The position numbers and the translations under genes were made by a program. From contig NZ_CALDPF010000034.1 in the NCBI RefSeq assembly GCF_937912035.1, forward strand, positions 1 through 64,000: a stretch of 64,000 nt of DNA. Direction: 5' to 3'. Below are positions 52,032 to 59,284 of this stretch, in pieces (the first letter of the stretch is position 1; every line of letters begins with the position of its first letter). This DNA comes from an uncultured Bacteroides sp. (GTDB lineage Bacteria > Bacteroidota > Bacteroidia > Bacteroidales > Bacteroidaceae). Below the pieces are notes generated by a model. It saw nothing but the letters and a program-made list of their open reading frames with translations, made no database searches and had not been told where the DNA came from.

Positions 52032-52841
52032 TTATCCTCCTTTCAACATTATCCCCGAAATTATTCTTCCAGAATTTATACCCAGACGACGTGCAGAGAA
52101 AAAATCCTCACATTCTGTGTATGTACATATTCCACTAACTTCAATATTGTCAGGATTTACTCCGGCAGATACAAGCTGTAATCTGTTTGCCTCCCAAAGA
52201 TCAATATGCCATTTTGAATATCTTCGGGCAATAATATCCATATCAAAACCGGCTTCCTTGAAAGTCTGGTATACCTCGTCGCCTACTTCGAACGACTGTA
52301 GCGAAATGCCAGGACCAATAACTGCCACCACGTCCTGTATCAATGTTCCGCATGCAGTCTGCATCTGTTTCAGAGTCTTCTCTACGATACGGGCCACAGT
52401 ACCTCGCCAACCGGCATGTATGGCAGCTACTGCCTTATTACGCACATCATATAAAAGCACTGGAATACAATCGGCTGTGGAAACACAGACACATACTCTA
52501 GGAATATTTGTCATTACAGCATCCACTCCTTCCAACAGTTCTTTTCGCTCAGATTCATCTGCAACCAAGAAACCGGCGTCTATCATACGGACTTCAGCCG
52601 AATGTATCTGATGTGGAATGACCAAAGCCTGAGGTCGACATGGCATTATCTCTGTAAGCAATACCCTGTTTCGTTCTACATCATCGGGACTGTCACCACA
52701 ATAATGGTTACAGTTGAACGATGAATATTGTCCTGAACTATATCCGCCATGGCGTGTGGTAGAGAAACAAAAAATGTCAGCATACGATTTGTTCAAACCG
52801 TACACTAACATTCTTTTATCTTTTGAAAATAAGTTATTCAT
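52032..52841 (-). CDS. pgeF: peptidoglycan editing factor / multicopper polyphenol oxidase-like protein
   Basis: A 269-residue Cu/Zn-binding purine-nucleoside-processing and peptidoglycan-editing family protein (YfiH/PgeF). The metal site is seen in CVSTADCIPVLLYD and AAIHAGWRGTVARIV, with GPGISLQSFEVGDEVYQTF following. The start codon overlaps the obg stop by one base (TAATG), so it is coupled to obg. Family members remove wrongly placed L-serine from cell-wall precursors in E. coli; whether that holds here is untested. Confidence 0.9.
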   Translation of the reverse strand: MNNLFSKDKRMLVYGLNKSYADIFCFSTTRHGGYSSGQYSSFNCNHYCGDSPDDVERNRVLLTEIMPCRPQALVIPHQIHSAEVRMIDAGFLVADESERKELLEGVDAVMTNIPRVCVCVSTADCIPVLLYDVRNKAVAAIHAGWRGTVARIVEKTLKQMQTACGTLIQDVVAVIGPGISLQSFEVGDEVYQTFKEAGFDMDIIARRYSKWHIDLWEANRLQLVSAGVNPDNIEVSGICTYTECEDFFSARRLGINSGRIISGIMLKGG

Positions 52842-54022
52842 TATTTTTCCGGTTCTTCATCCCAGTCCTCTTCTTCGTATTCATACTCGAAATCATCGTC
52901 GTCCACTTCCTCATATTCGTATTCAAAGTCTTCATCCTCACCCATATCCTGAAGCTCCTGCTGAAGCTTTGATACATCTTTCGAACGGTGTACAATGGCA
53001 TCACGTCGCACAGACTCAAGCTGATTGCTTTCCTTATTGAGTTCAGCCCAAAGAATGTCTTTAAGCTGCTGTATTCCCATATTTGCTACAGAAGATATAA
53101 ATATGTGAGGAATACCTTCAGGCAATGTAGGTTCAAGCATACTGATAAGCTCATCGTCAAGCATATCGCATTTGGTAATAGCCAGTACACGCTGCTTGTC
53201 AAGCATCTCAGGATTGAACGTAGCAAGCTCATTGAGCAGAATTTCATATTCCTTGCGGATATCGTCTGTATCACCCGGAACCATAAAAAGCAACAGTGAG
53301 TTACGCTCTATGTGACGGAGGAAACGCAGTCCGAGTCCCTTACCCTCGCTTGCACCTTCTATAATACCAGGAATGTCAGCCATAACAAATGACTTTCCAT
53401 CGCGGTATGACACGATTCCCAAGTTAGGTTCAAGTGTAGTAAACGGATAGTTGGCTATCTTAGGACGTGCAGCAGAAACTGTAGAAAGCAAAGTAGACTT
53501 ACCCGCATTAGGGAAACCTACCAGACCTACATCTGCCAACAGTTTAAGTTCGAGTATCACTGTCATTTCCTGCATAGGTTCACCAGGCTGTGCAAATCGC
53601 GGAGCCTGACGTGTAGCGGTACGGAAGTGCCAGTTTCCCAAGCCTCCACGTCCACCCTTAAGCAGGATTACTTCCTGACCGTGGTCTGTTATGTCGCATA
53701 CATACTCTCCGGTCTCAGCATTGTAGACCACAGTACCACACGGCACTTCTATCACTTTATCTGCACCGTCCTTACCGAAACTCTTGTTTTTCGAGCCATT
53801 TCCTCCATGTTCGGCAAACACGTGGCGTTCATACTTAAGGTGAAGCAACGTCCAGTAATTGCGGTTACCACGCAGAATTACATGACCTCCTCTACCACCG
53901 TCGCCCCCGTCCGGACCACCGTTTGGAATGTATTTCTCACGGCGCATGTGTACCGAGCCACGACCTCCCTTACCGGAGCGGCAGTAGATTTTTACATAAT
54001 CAACAAAATTCGATTCAGCCAT
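52841..54022 (-). CDS. obgE: GTPase Obg/CgtA
   Basis: Ribosome-associated GTPase that acts in 50S maturation and the stringent response (393 aa). The Gly-rich Obg fold (1-158) contains GGPDGGDGGRGGHV. G1 is GFPNAGKSTLLS (about 166), G3 DIPGIIEGASEGKGLG, G4 TKCD. The last 37 residues are extremely acidic with a repeated DDFEYEYEE-type motif and replace the usual OCT domain. Translation of pgeF is coupled to its stop. The gene sits downstream of adk. Confidence 0.95.
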   Translation of the reverse strand: MAESNFVDYVKIYCRSGKGGRGSVHMRREKYIPNGGPDGGDGGRGGHVILRGNRNYWTLLHLKYERHVFAEHGGNGSKNKSFGKDGADKVIEVPCGTVVYNAETGEYVCDITDHGQEVILLKGGRGGLGNWHFRTATRQAPRFAQPGEPMQEMTVILELKLLADVGLVGFPNAGKSTLLSTVSAARPKIANYPFTTLEPNLGIVSYRDGKSFVMADIPGIIEGASEGKGLGLRFLRHIERNSLLLFMVPGDTDDIRKEYEILLNELATFNPEMLDKQRVLAITKCDMLDDELISMLEPTLPEGIPHIFISSVANMGIQQLKDILWAELNKESNQLESVRRDAIVHRSKDVSKLQQELQDMGEDEDFEYEYEEVDDDDFEYEYEEEDWDEEPEK

Positions 54023-54034
54023 AATTTTTTTTAG

Positions 54035-54165
54035 AAGTTATAGAAAGTTTGATTGGGAAGTTAGAAAAGTTGGGAAATTAAAGAAGTTAAAAGAGCCAGA
54101 TTATAAAGTAAATGGAACTATCTTCAATAACTCCATTTTATTCCTAACTCCTTTAACTTCCTATA
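54035..54165. repeat. GAAGTTA-type short repeats between adk and obgE
   Basis: The gap holds several imperfect copies of (G)GAAGTTA(R)AA on the plus strand (54034, 54056, 54086) and an opposing TTTAACTTCC at 54151. These can fold into alternative stems and may act as a weak terminator of adk. Confidence 0.45.
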
Positions 54166-54168
54166 TAA

Positions 54169-54738
54169 TTAAAGTTTATCTATTGCAGAGCAGATGTCAG
54201 CAAAGATACCGTCCATAGTACCAAGACCGTTGATGTGCTGATATTTGCCATCGTTCTTGTACCAGTCGATAAGTGGAGCAGTCTGAGAGTGATAAACTAC
54301 AAGACGTTTCTTGATAGTTTCTTCATTGTCATCAGCACGTCCTGATTCCTGACCACGCTTGATAAGACGAGTCATAAGTTCATCTTCCGGAACTTCAAGA
54401 TCAAGCATGATAGAAACTTCCTGACCGCGAACTTTAAGCATTTCCTTAAGTGCTTCTGCCTGAGCGATAGTACGTGGGAAACCGTCGAAAATTACACCTT
54501 TACTATCTTTGAAGCTGTCAAATACACTTGCAAGGATATCAATCATCAATGCGTCAGGAATAAGCTGACCGTTATCAATATATCCTTTTGCAGTTTTACC
54601 AAGTTCTGTACCGTTCTTGATTTCAGCACGCAATACATCACCTGTTGAGATGTGGTTCAAACCATACTTTTCTACTATACGTGCACTCTGAGTTCCTTTA
54701 CCTGAACCCGGTGCTCCAAAAATTACGATATTCAACAT
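54169..54738 (-). CDS. adk: adenylate kinase
   Basis: Interconverts ATP, ADP and AMP (189 aa, the short form without a zinc LID). P-loop GAPGSGKGTQS, then HISTGDVLRAEI, FDGFPRTIAQAEAL and the short LID region GQESGRADDN. It lies 65 bp downstream of hpt in the same orientation, so the two purine-salvage genes are probably co-transcribed. The downstream gap carries GAAGTTA repeats before obgE. Confidence 0.97.
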   Translation of the reverse strand: MLNIVIFGAPGSGKGTQSARIVEKYGLNHISTGDVLRAEIKNGTELGKTAKGYIDNGQLIPDALMIDILASVFDSFKDSKGVIFDGFPRTIAQAEALKEMLKVRGQEVSIMLDLEVPEDELMTRLIKRGQESGRADDNEETIKKRLVVYHSQTAPLIDWYKNDGKYQHINGLGTMDGIFADICSAIDKL

Positions 54739-54803
54739 TTTTATTCTAGTTTTTGAGTTTATAAGTTCCTAATCTAAAAGTTATCGCTACATGCAACAGT
54801 CTA

Positions 54804-55343
54804 TTATTCATTCACAACTGTGTAAATGTCACGGTAGTTACGTCCTTTTCCGTCATAGTCCAGACCATATCCCACGATAAAATCGTTCGGTATGTTCATT
54901 GCAACATAGTCAATGTCAAGTTTTACCTGTAGTTTATCAGGTTTAACCAGCAATGTGGCAATACGTATTTCTTTAGGATTGCGCGCCCGAAGCGTCTCTA
55001 CAAGACGTTCCATAGTAAATCCTGTATCGATAATATCTTCCACTATTACAACTGTTCTACCGGCAATATCCTCATTCAGACCGACCAGTTCCTTTACCTT
55101 ACCGGAAGAAGATGTTCCCTGATAAGAAGCAAGCTTTACGAAAGATATTTCACATGGCATATTAATACGTTTCATCAAATCGGCCGTAAACATAAACGAC
55201 CCATTCAACACACTGAGAAACAATGGATTACTATCTGCCAAATCACGATTAATCTCATCGGCCACACGCGATACCTCTTTCAATATCTTATCCTCTGTGA
55301 TAAATGTAGTAAAGGACTTGTCTTTTATCTGAATAGTACTCAT
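54804..55343 (-). CDS. hpt: hypoxanthine phosphoribosyltransferase
   Basis: Salvages hypoxanthine and guanine to IMP and GMP with PRPP (179 aa). The PRPP loop is VVIVEDIIDTGFTM (about 98-111), and FVVGYGLDYDGKGRNYRDIY near the C-terminus is the purine/metal region. The start at 55343 is chosen because upstream codons are not conserved and lie toward the promoter. Promoter GTTG-N19-TAAATTTG is at 55370-55400 on the minus strand. Adk downstream uses its products. Confidence 0.94.
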   Translation of the reverse strand: MSTIQIKDKSFTTFITEDKILKEVSRVADEINRDLADSNPLFLSVLNGSFMFTADLMKRINMPCEISFVKLASYQGTSSSGKVKELVGLNEDIAGRTVVIVEDIIDTGFTMERLVETLRARNPKEIRIATLLVKPDKLQVKLDIDYVAMNIPNDFIVGYGLDYDGKGRNYRDIYTVVNE

Positions 55344-55369
55344 ACAATTATGCAAGTTTAAATTGCGGG

Positions 55370-55400
55370 CAAATTTACGCAATTTCTGACAAATGACAAC
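55370..55400 (-). promoter_or_regulatory. Bacteroides-type promoter for hpt-adk
   Basis: On the minus strand GTTG (55397-55400), a 19-bp spacer and TAAATTTG (55370-55377), 26 bp before the hpt ATG. Confidence 0.65.
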
Positions 55401-55498
55401 ACTACGTTTTAAGTATTTAAGTATATTTTGAAGATTATATAGTGAATAGTTCGTATGTTTTTACTACTTTTACCAACAAAATACCATTAAACGAAGTA

Positions 55499-57013
55499 AT
55501 GAAAATTTTAAGTTGCGCACAACAGAAAGAAGCCGATGCTTACACAATAGAGCACGATTCAATATTATCCATTAATCTCATGGAAAAGGCCGCCGGTCTT
55601 ATAACAGACGCTATATGCAGAAGGTGGAACAAATCACACAGAATAGTAGTATTTGCCGGTCCTGGCAATAATGGAGGTGACGCAGTGGCTGTGGCCCGTA
55701 TGCTCCATCTCAAGAACTATCAGGTTCAGGTTATCCTGTTCAATATCAAAGGAAGTCTTTCGGAAGATTGTCTGACTAACATCAAGCGTCTTCAGGAATG
55801 CGGATTTACCAACTACACAGAAGTCAGTACACAATTCGATCCTCCTAAACTTACGGCGGACGATATAGTGATAGACGGACTTTTCGGAACAGGACTAAAC
55901 ACTCCGTTAAGTGGCGGTTTTGCGGCTGTAGTACAGTACATCAATGCCTCGGCAGCAAAAGTGGTTTCCATAGATATACCTTCCGGTATGATGGGTGAGG
56001 ACAATACCAGAAATATCCGTCAAAACATCATCAAAGCAAATCTGACACTTACAATAAATCTCCCAAAACTTTCATTCCTTTTTGCCGAGAATGAAGACCT
56101 TGTAGGAGAACTGGAAGTTCTGGACATCGGTATCAGCAAAGAATTCTCTGAACAGGTTGAAAGTAAGAACTACATTACAGAAGAGAGTGAAATTAAAAAA
56201 ATAATCAAACCAAGAAAGAAATTTTCTCACAAAGGCAACTACGGACATGCCCTCATTATAGCCGGCTCATACGGAATGGGAGGAGCAGCAGTACTGGCAG
56301 GGAAGAGCTGCATGCGAAGTGGTGTAGGACTGCTCACACTACACACACCTGTCTGCAATCATAATTTGTTGCAGACATGCATCCCTGAAGCCATGACCCA
56401 AGACGACATGGACGACAGATACTTTGCAGAGGTTACAGATCTGGACAATTATCAGGCCCTAGGAATAGGCCCAGGACTAGGACAGGAGGAATTCACTGCA
56501 CAAGCCATTATAAACCAGCTTAGGGAATGCTATATTCCTGCTGTAATAGACGCTGACGCTATCAATGCCCTAAGCACATACAGAAACCAGCTGAACTGTG
56601 TTCCGAAAGGCTCTATAATCACACCACACATAAAAGAACTTGAAAGACTCGTTGGAAGATGCAGTAACAGTTTCGAAAGGATACAGAAGGCGAAAGATCT
56701 GGCATCATATATGCAGATCTACATAGTACTGAAAGGCGCATGGACTGTAATAATAACTCCTGACGGAGACTGTCACTTCAATCCTACCGGCAATCCGGGA
56801 ATGGCAACAGGAGGAAGCGGTGACGTACTGACAGGTATACTGACTTCACTGCTAGCACAAGGATATGCCCCGAAAGAAGCCTGTATGCTGGGAGTATACC
56901 TGCACGGACTGGCCGGAGACATTGCAGCAGAAAATATTGGAGAAATAAGCATGAATGCTTCGGACATAATCAATGCTCTACCACAAGCATGGAGAAGATT
57001 AACGAACAACTGA
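55499..57013 (+). CDS. nnrDE: bifunctional NAD(P)H-hydrate epimerase / ADP-dependent dehydratase
   Basis: Repairs hydrated NADH and NADPH (504 aa). The N-terminal YjeF_N epimerase (1-215) has VFAGPGNNGGDAVAVARML and the Rossmann DGLFGTGLNTPL with DIPSGMMGED. The C-terminal dehydratase (about 225-504) has KGNYGHALIIAGSYGMGGAA and the nucleotide motif NPGMATGGSGDVLTG. The start at 55499 is chosen over a GTG at 55442 because MKILSCAQQKEAD is the usual family start. It is probably co-transcribed with the DUF4831 gene 22 bp downstream. Confidence 0.94.
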   Translation: MKILSCAQQKEADAYTIEHDSILSINLMEKAAGLITDAICRRWNKSHRIVVFAGPGNNGGDAVAVARMLHLKNYQVQVILFNIKGSLSEDCLTNIKRLQECGFTNYTEVSTQFDPPKLTADDIVIDGLFGTGLNTPLSGGFAAVVQYINASAAKVVSIDIPSGMMGEDNTRNIRQNIIKANLTLTINLPKLSFLFAENEDLVGELEVLDIGISKEFSEQVESKNYITEESEIKKIIKPRKKFSHKGNYGHALIIAGSYGMGGAAVLAGKSCMRSGVGLLTLHTPVCNHNLLQTCIPEAMTQDDMDDRYFAEVTDLDNYQALGIGPGLGQEEFTAQAIINQLRECYIPAVIDADAINALSTYRNQLNCVPKGSIITPHIKELERLVGRCSNSFERIQKAKDLASYMQIYIVLKGAWTVIITPDGDCHFNPTGNPGMATGGSGDVLTGILTSLLAQGYAPKEACMLGVYLHGLAGDIAAENIGEISMNASDIINALPQAWRRLTNN

Positions 57014-57035
57014 TAAACAAGAAATACTTTAGCTT

Positions 57036-58103
57036 ATGAGCAAAAAAGGAATTATAACAATGGCTATTCTGACAACAGCCTTATTGACAGCTAACGCACA
57101 GAGTGTAGATTTTTACAAGCCTGGAGAAGGTGAAGGTATAGCCTACTTCCTTCCTAAAACAGCTGTAGAAGTTAATGTAATAGCTACAAGGGTGAAATAC
57201 ACACCCGGAGATTTCTGTCAGTATGCCAACAGATATCTTAAAATAAACAACGTCACACCAGAACCGTCAACAGAATGGGAAATCAAGAAGATAGAAGTTT
57301 GTACAACAGGTATTCCCGACTCAACCAAAGCCTACATTATTAAATTAAGCGACAAAAGTGTAATGTCTGATATCGAGGTGACAGACAACAACATTATAAA
57401 GGCCATAAATACATCCGCGCCTAAATCAGTTAAGGCTGAATATGTATTAGAAAAATCACAACCTTCCGAAGACGGAAGAAAATACATGACCGAAGAAATC
57501 CTTTCAGCCGGATCGACAGCAAAAATGGCGGAACTGACAGCAAAGGAAATATACAATATCAGAGAGAGCAAGAATCTTATATTGAGAGGACAGGCAGACA
57601 CCATGCCTAAGGACGGAGCCTCACTGAAACTTATAATGGACAATCTTGAAAAGCAGGAAAAGGCATTGACAGAAATGTTCATCGGAAAAAAGATTACTGA
57701 AGACAAACTTTTCACTGCGGTAATATTGCCAGAAAAAGAAGTGACCAGTAATGTTGTACTTAGATTTTCTAAAAAGCTTGGTATACTGTCATCCGACAAT
57801 CTGGCAGGTGAACCTATTTATATCAAAATAGAAAGCCGTAATCCTATACAGACAGTAGCTGTAAACGAAGAAGACAGCAAGAAAAAGAAGAAAGCCCCCA
57901 AAGGAGTTTTATACAATATTCCTGGTAAAGCAAACGTATCAATAACTTTCAAAGGCAAAACAATTTTTGAAGACAAAAACATGATGTTTGCACAATTTGG
58001 AAACACCGAACTCCTTGTGGACGATCTTTTCAATAAGAAAGTGAATACACGAGTAGTTTTCGATTCTGTTACAGGAGGAATACAAAAAATAGACAAAGAT
58101 TAA
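57036..58103 (+). CDS. exported DUF4831 family protein
   Basis: A 355-residue exported protein with a signal peptide (about 1-21, ending TANAQ). The mature part has the DUF4831 start GIAYFLPKTAVEVNVIATRVKYTPG and is mostly beta. A Lys-rich SKKKKKAPKG segment lies near residue 285. Function is unknown. It follows nnrDE after 22 bp; a functional link to nucleotide repair is not expected and the pairing may be positional. The protein is complete. Confidence 0.85.
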   Translation: MSKKGIITMAILTTALLTANAQSVDFYKPGEGEGIAYFLPKTAVEVNVIATRVKYTPGDFCQYANRYLKINNVTPEPSTEWEIKKIEVCTTGIPDSTKAYIIKLSDKSVMSDIEVTDNNIIKAINTSAPKSVKAEYVLEKSQPSEDGRKYMTEEILSAGSTAKMAELTAKEIYNIRESKNLILRGQADTMPKDGASLKLIMDNLEKQEKALTEMFIGKKITEDKLFTAVILPEKEVTSNVVLRFSKKLGILSSDNLAGEPIYIKIESRNPIQTVAVNEEDSKKKKKAPKGVLYNIPGKANVSITFKGKTIFEDKNMMFAQFGNTELLVDDLFNKKVNTRVVFDSVTGGIQKIDKD

Positions 58104-58127
58104 TTAAATTAGAATATAGGTAAAATA

Positions 58128-58158
58128 TTTGTTTTTTAGAAAAAATAGTCTAACTTTG
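58128..58158 (+). promoter_or_regulatory. full-consensus Bacteroides promoter for the DUF3332 gene
   Basis: TTTG at 58128-58131, a 19-bp spacer and TAACTTTG at 58151-58158; the ATG is 35 bp further on. Confidence 0.88.
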
Positions 58159-58193
58159 CGTATAGTATTAATACAACTATTTATACGTAGATT

Positions 58194-58751
58194 ATGAAAA
58201 AACTAAAAATTAAAGTAGCATGTGCTTTACTAGGTGGAAGCCTGCTATTCTCTTCTTGTATCGGTTCTTTTGCTTTATGGAACAACTTAAAAGACTGGAA
58301 TCAAGGTATCGGTAACAAATTTGTAAACGAGTTGGTATTTTTGGCATTCAACATAATCCCTGTTTATGGTGTTGCATACTTTGCTGACGTTGTAGTTCTC
58401 AACTCTATCGAATTCTGGAGCGGATCTAACCCTCTAGCTGATGTAGGAACTACAAAAACCGTAAAAGGAGAAAATGGTGAATACCTAATCAGAACAAACA
58501 AAGACGGATACAGTATCTCTAAAAAAGGTGAAGATGTTTCTATTGACTTGGTTTACAATCAGGAAAACCGTACATGGAACGCTTCTTGCGATGGTGAGTC
58601 ATACGAACTTATGACTATGAACGAAGACGGAACAATAACTGTAAAACTACAGGACGGAAATACTGTAACAGTTCTTCCTGACCAACAGGGTTTAGCATCA
58701 ATTCGCGCTATCAGCGGCTCACAAACAGGTCTGTTTACAGCTGCTAGATAA
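58194..58751 (+). CDS. DUF3332 family lipoprotein
   Basis: A 185-residue protein. The signal peptide ends in the lipobox LLFSSC (Cys about 22), right before GSFALWNNLKDWNQGIGNKFVNELVF, the DUF3332 core. A hydrophobic stretch (about 45-70) follows, then a beta-rich C-terminal half with DG turns (NKDGYSISKKG, NEDGTITVKLQDGNTVTVLP). Function unknown. Its own strong promoter and terminator indicate a separately expressed, probably abundant protein. Confidence 0.86.
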   Translation: MKKLKIKVACALLGGSLLFSSCIGSFALWNNLKDWNQGIGNKFVNELVFLAFNIIPVYGVAYFADVVVLNSIEFWSGSNPLADVGTTKTVKGENGEYLIRTNKDGYSISKKGEDVSIDLVYNQENRTWNASCDGESYELMTMNEDGTITVKLQDGNTVTVLPDQQGLASIRAISGSQTGLFTAAR

Positions 58752-58781
58752 TATATAATCTGATTGATACACAAAAACTTT

Positions 58782-58825
58782 CAGGCATCATAAAAAAAGT
58801 GTTTTTTATGATGCCTGTTTTTATT
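58782..58825. terminator. bidirectional terminator (DUF3332 / DUF4890 genes)
   Basis: A perfect 16-bp stem CAGGCATCATAAAAAA / TTTTTTATGATGCCTG with a 4-nt loop and a T-rich tail on the plus strand. Confidence 0.92.
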
Positions 58826-58846
58826 TTTGAGCGTGCATATAAATTG

Positions 58847-59158
58847 TTATTTTGTCCTCTTTCTAGGTTGAGATTTCATTTTATCAAATTTTGCTTTCTG
58901 CTCGTCAGTCAATAACGATGAAATTTTAGAGTTCAATTCATCCATTTTTGTCTTCCTGTCCTCACGTGATACTTTCTGATTGAAAAAATCCTTATACAAT
59001 ACTGTTATCTGTTTTTCCTGTTCATCTGTCAGATTCAGCTTTTTGTCAAGATTCTCTACTACCTGTTCCGGAGTTCTCTTTTCTCCACCTTTGCGCTGCG
59101 CGTCTATTGACAGAGTGCACATAACTGCCATAACGGCTAAAAATAAAATCTTTTTCAT
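58847..59158 (-). CDS. small periplasmic DUF4890/Spy-like protein
   Basis: A 103-residue exported protein with a signal peptide (1-20, ending SIDAQ). The mature part is a helical, highly charged LTxxQ-type protein (LNLTDEQEKQITVLYKDFF; SSLLTDEQKAKFDKMK), the two-repeat pattern of CpxP/Spy chaperones and DUF4890. A chaperone or stress-sensor role is inferred from that resemblance. It shares the terminator with the DUF3332 gene. An 11-bp-phased repeat array lies 50 bp upstream of its start. Confidence 0.82.
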   Translation of the reverse strand: MKKILFLAVMAVMCTLSIDAQRKGGEKRTPEQVVENLDKKLNLTDEQEKQITVLYKDFFNQKVSREDRKTKMDELNSKISSLLTDEQKAKFDKMKSQPRKRTK

Positions 59159-59207
59159 GTTGTCAAATTTATAAGTTTATAAAAATAAATCATCTGAATC
59201 AATAAGA

Positions 59208-59284
59208 TTTAAACAGTGTTTAAATACCATTTAAATGCTTTTTAAACACTGTTTAAAAGGTTTTGCAAGAACTTTGCAAAAGCT
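59208..59284. repeat. 11-bp-phased TTTAAA/TTGCAA array (7 units, exact phase)
   Basis: TTTAAA starts at 59208, 59219, 59230, 59241 and 59252, then TTGCAA at 59263 and 59274: seven units at exactly 11 bp. Spacers are CAGTG, TACCA, TGCTT, CACTG, AGGTT, GAACT and AAGCT. The first two units are the reverse complement of the fourth and fifth, so a 17-bp hairpin can also form. Confidence 0.92.
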
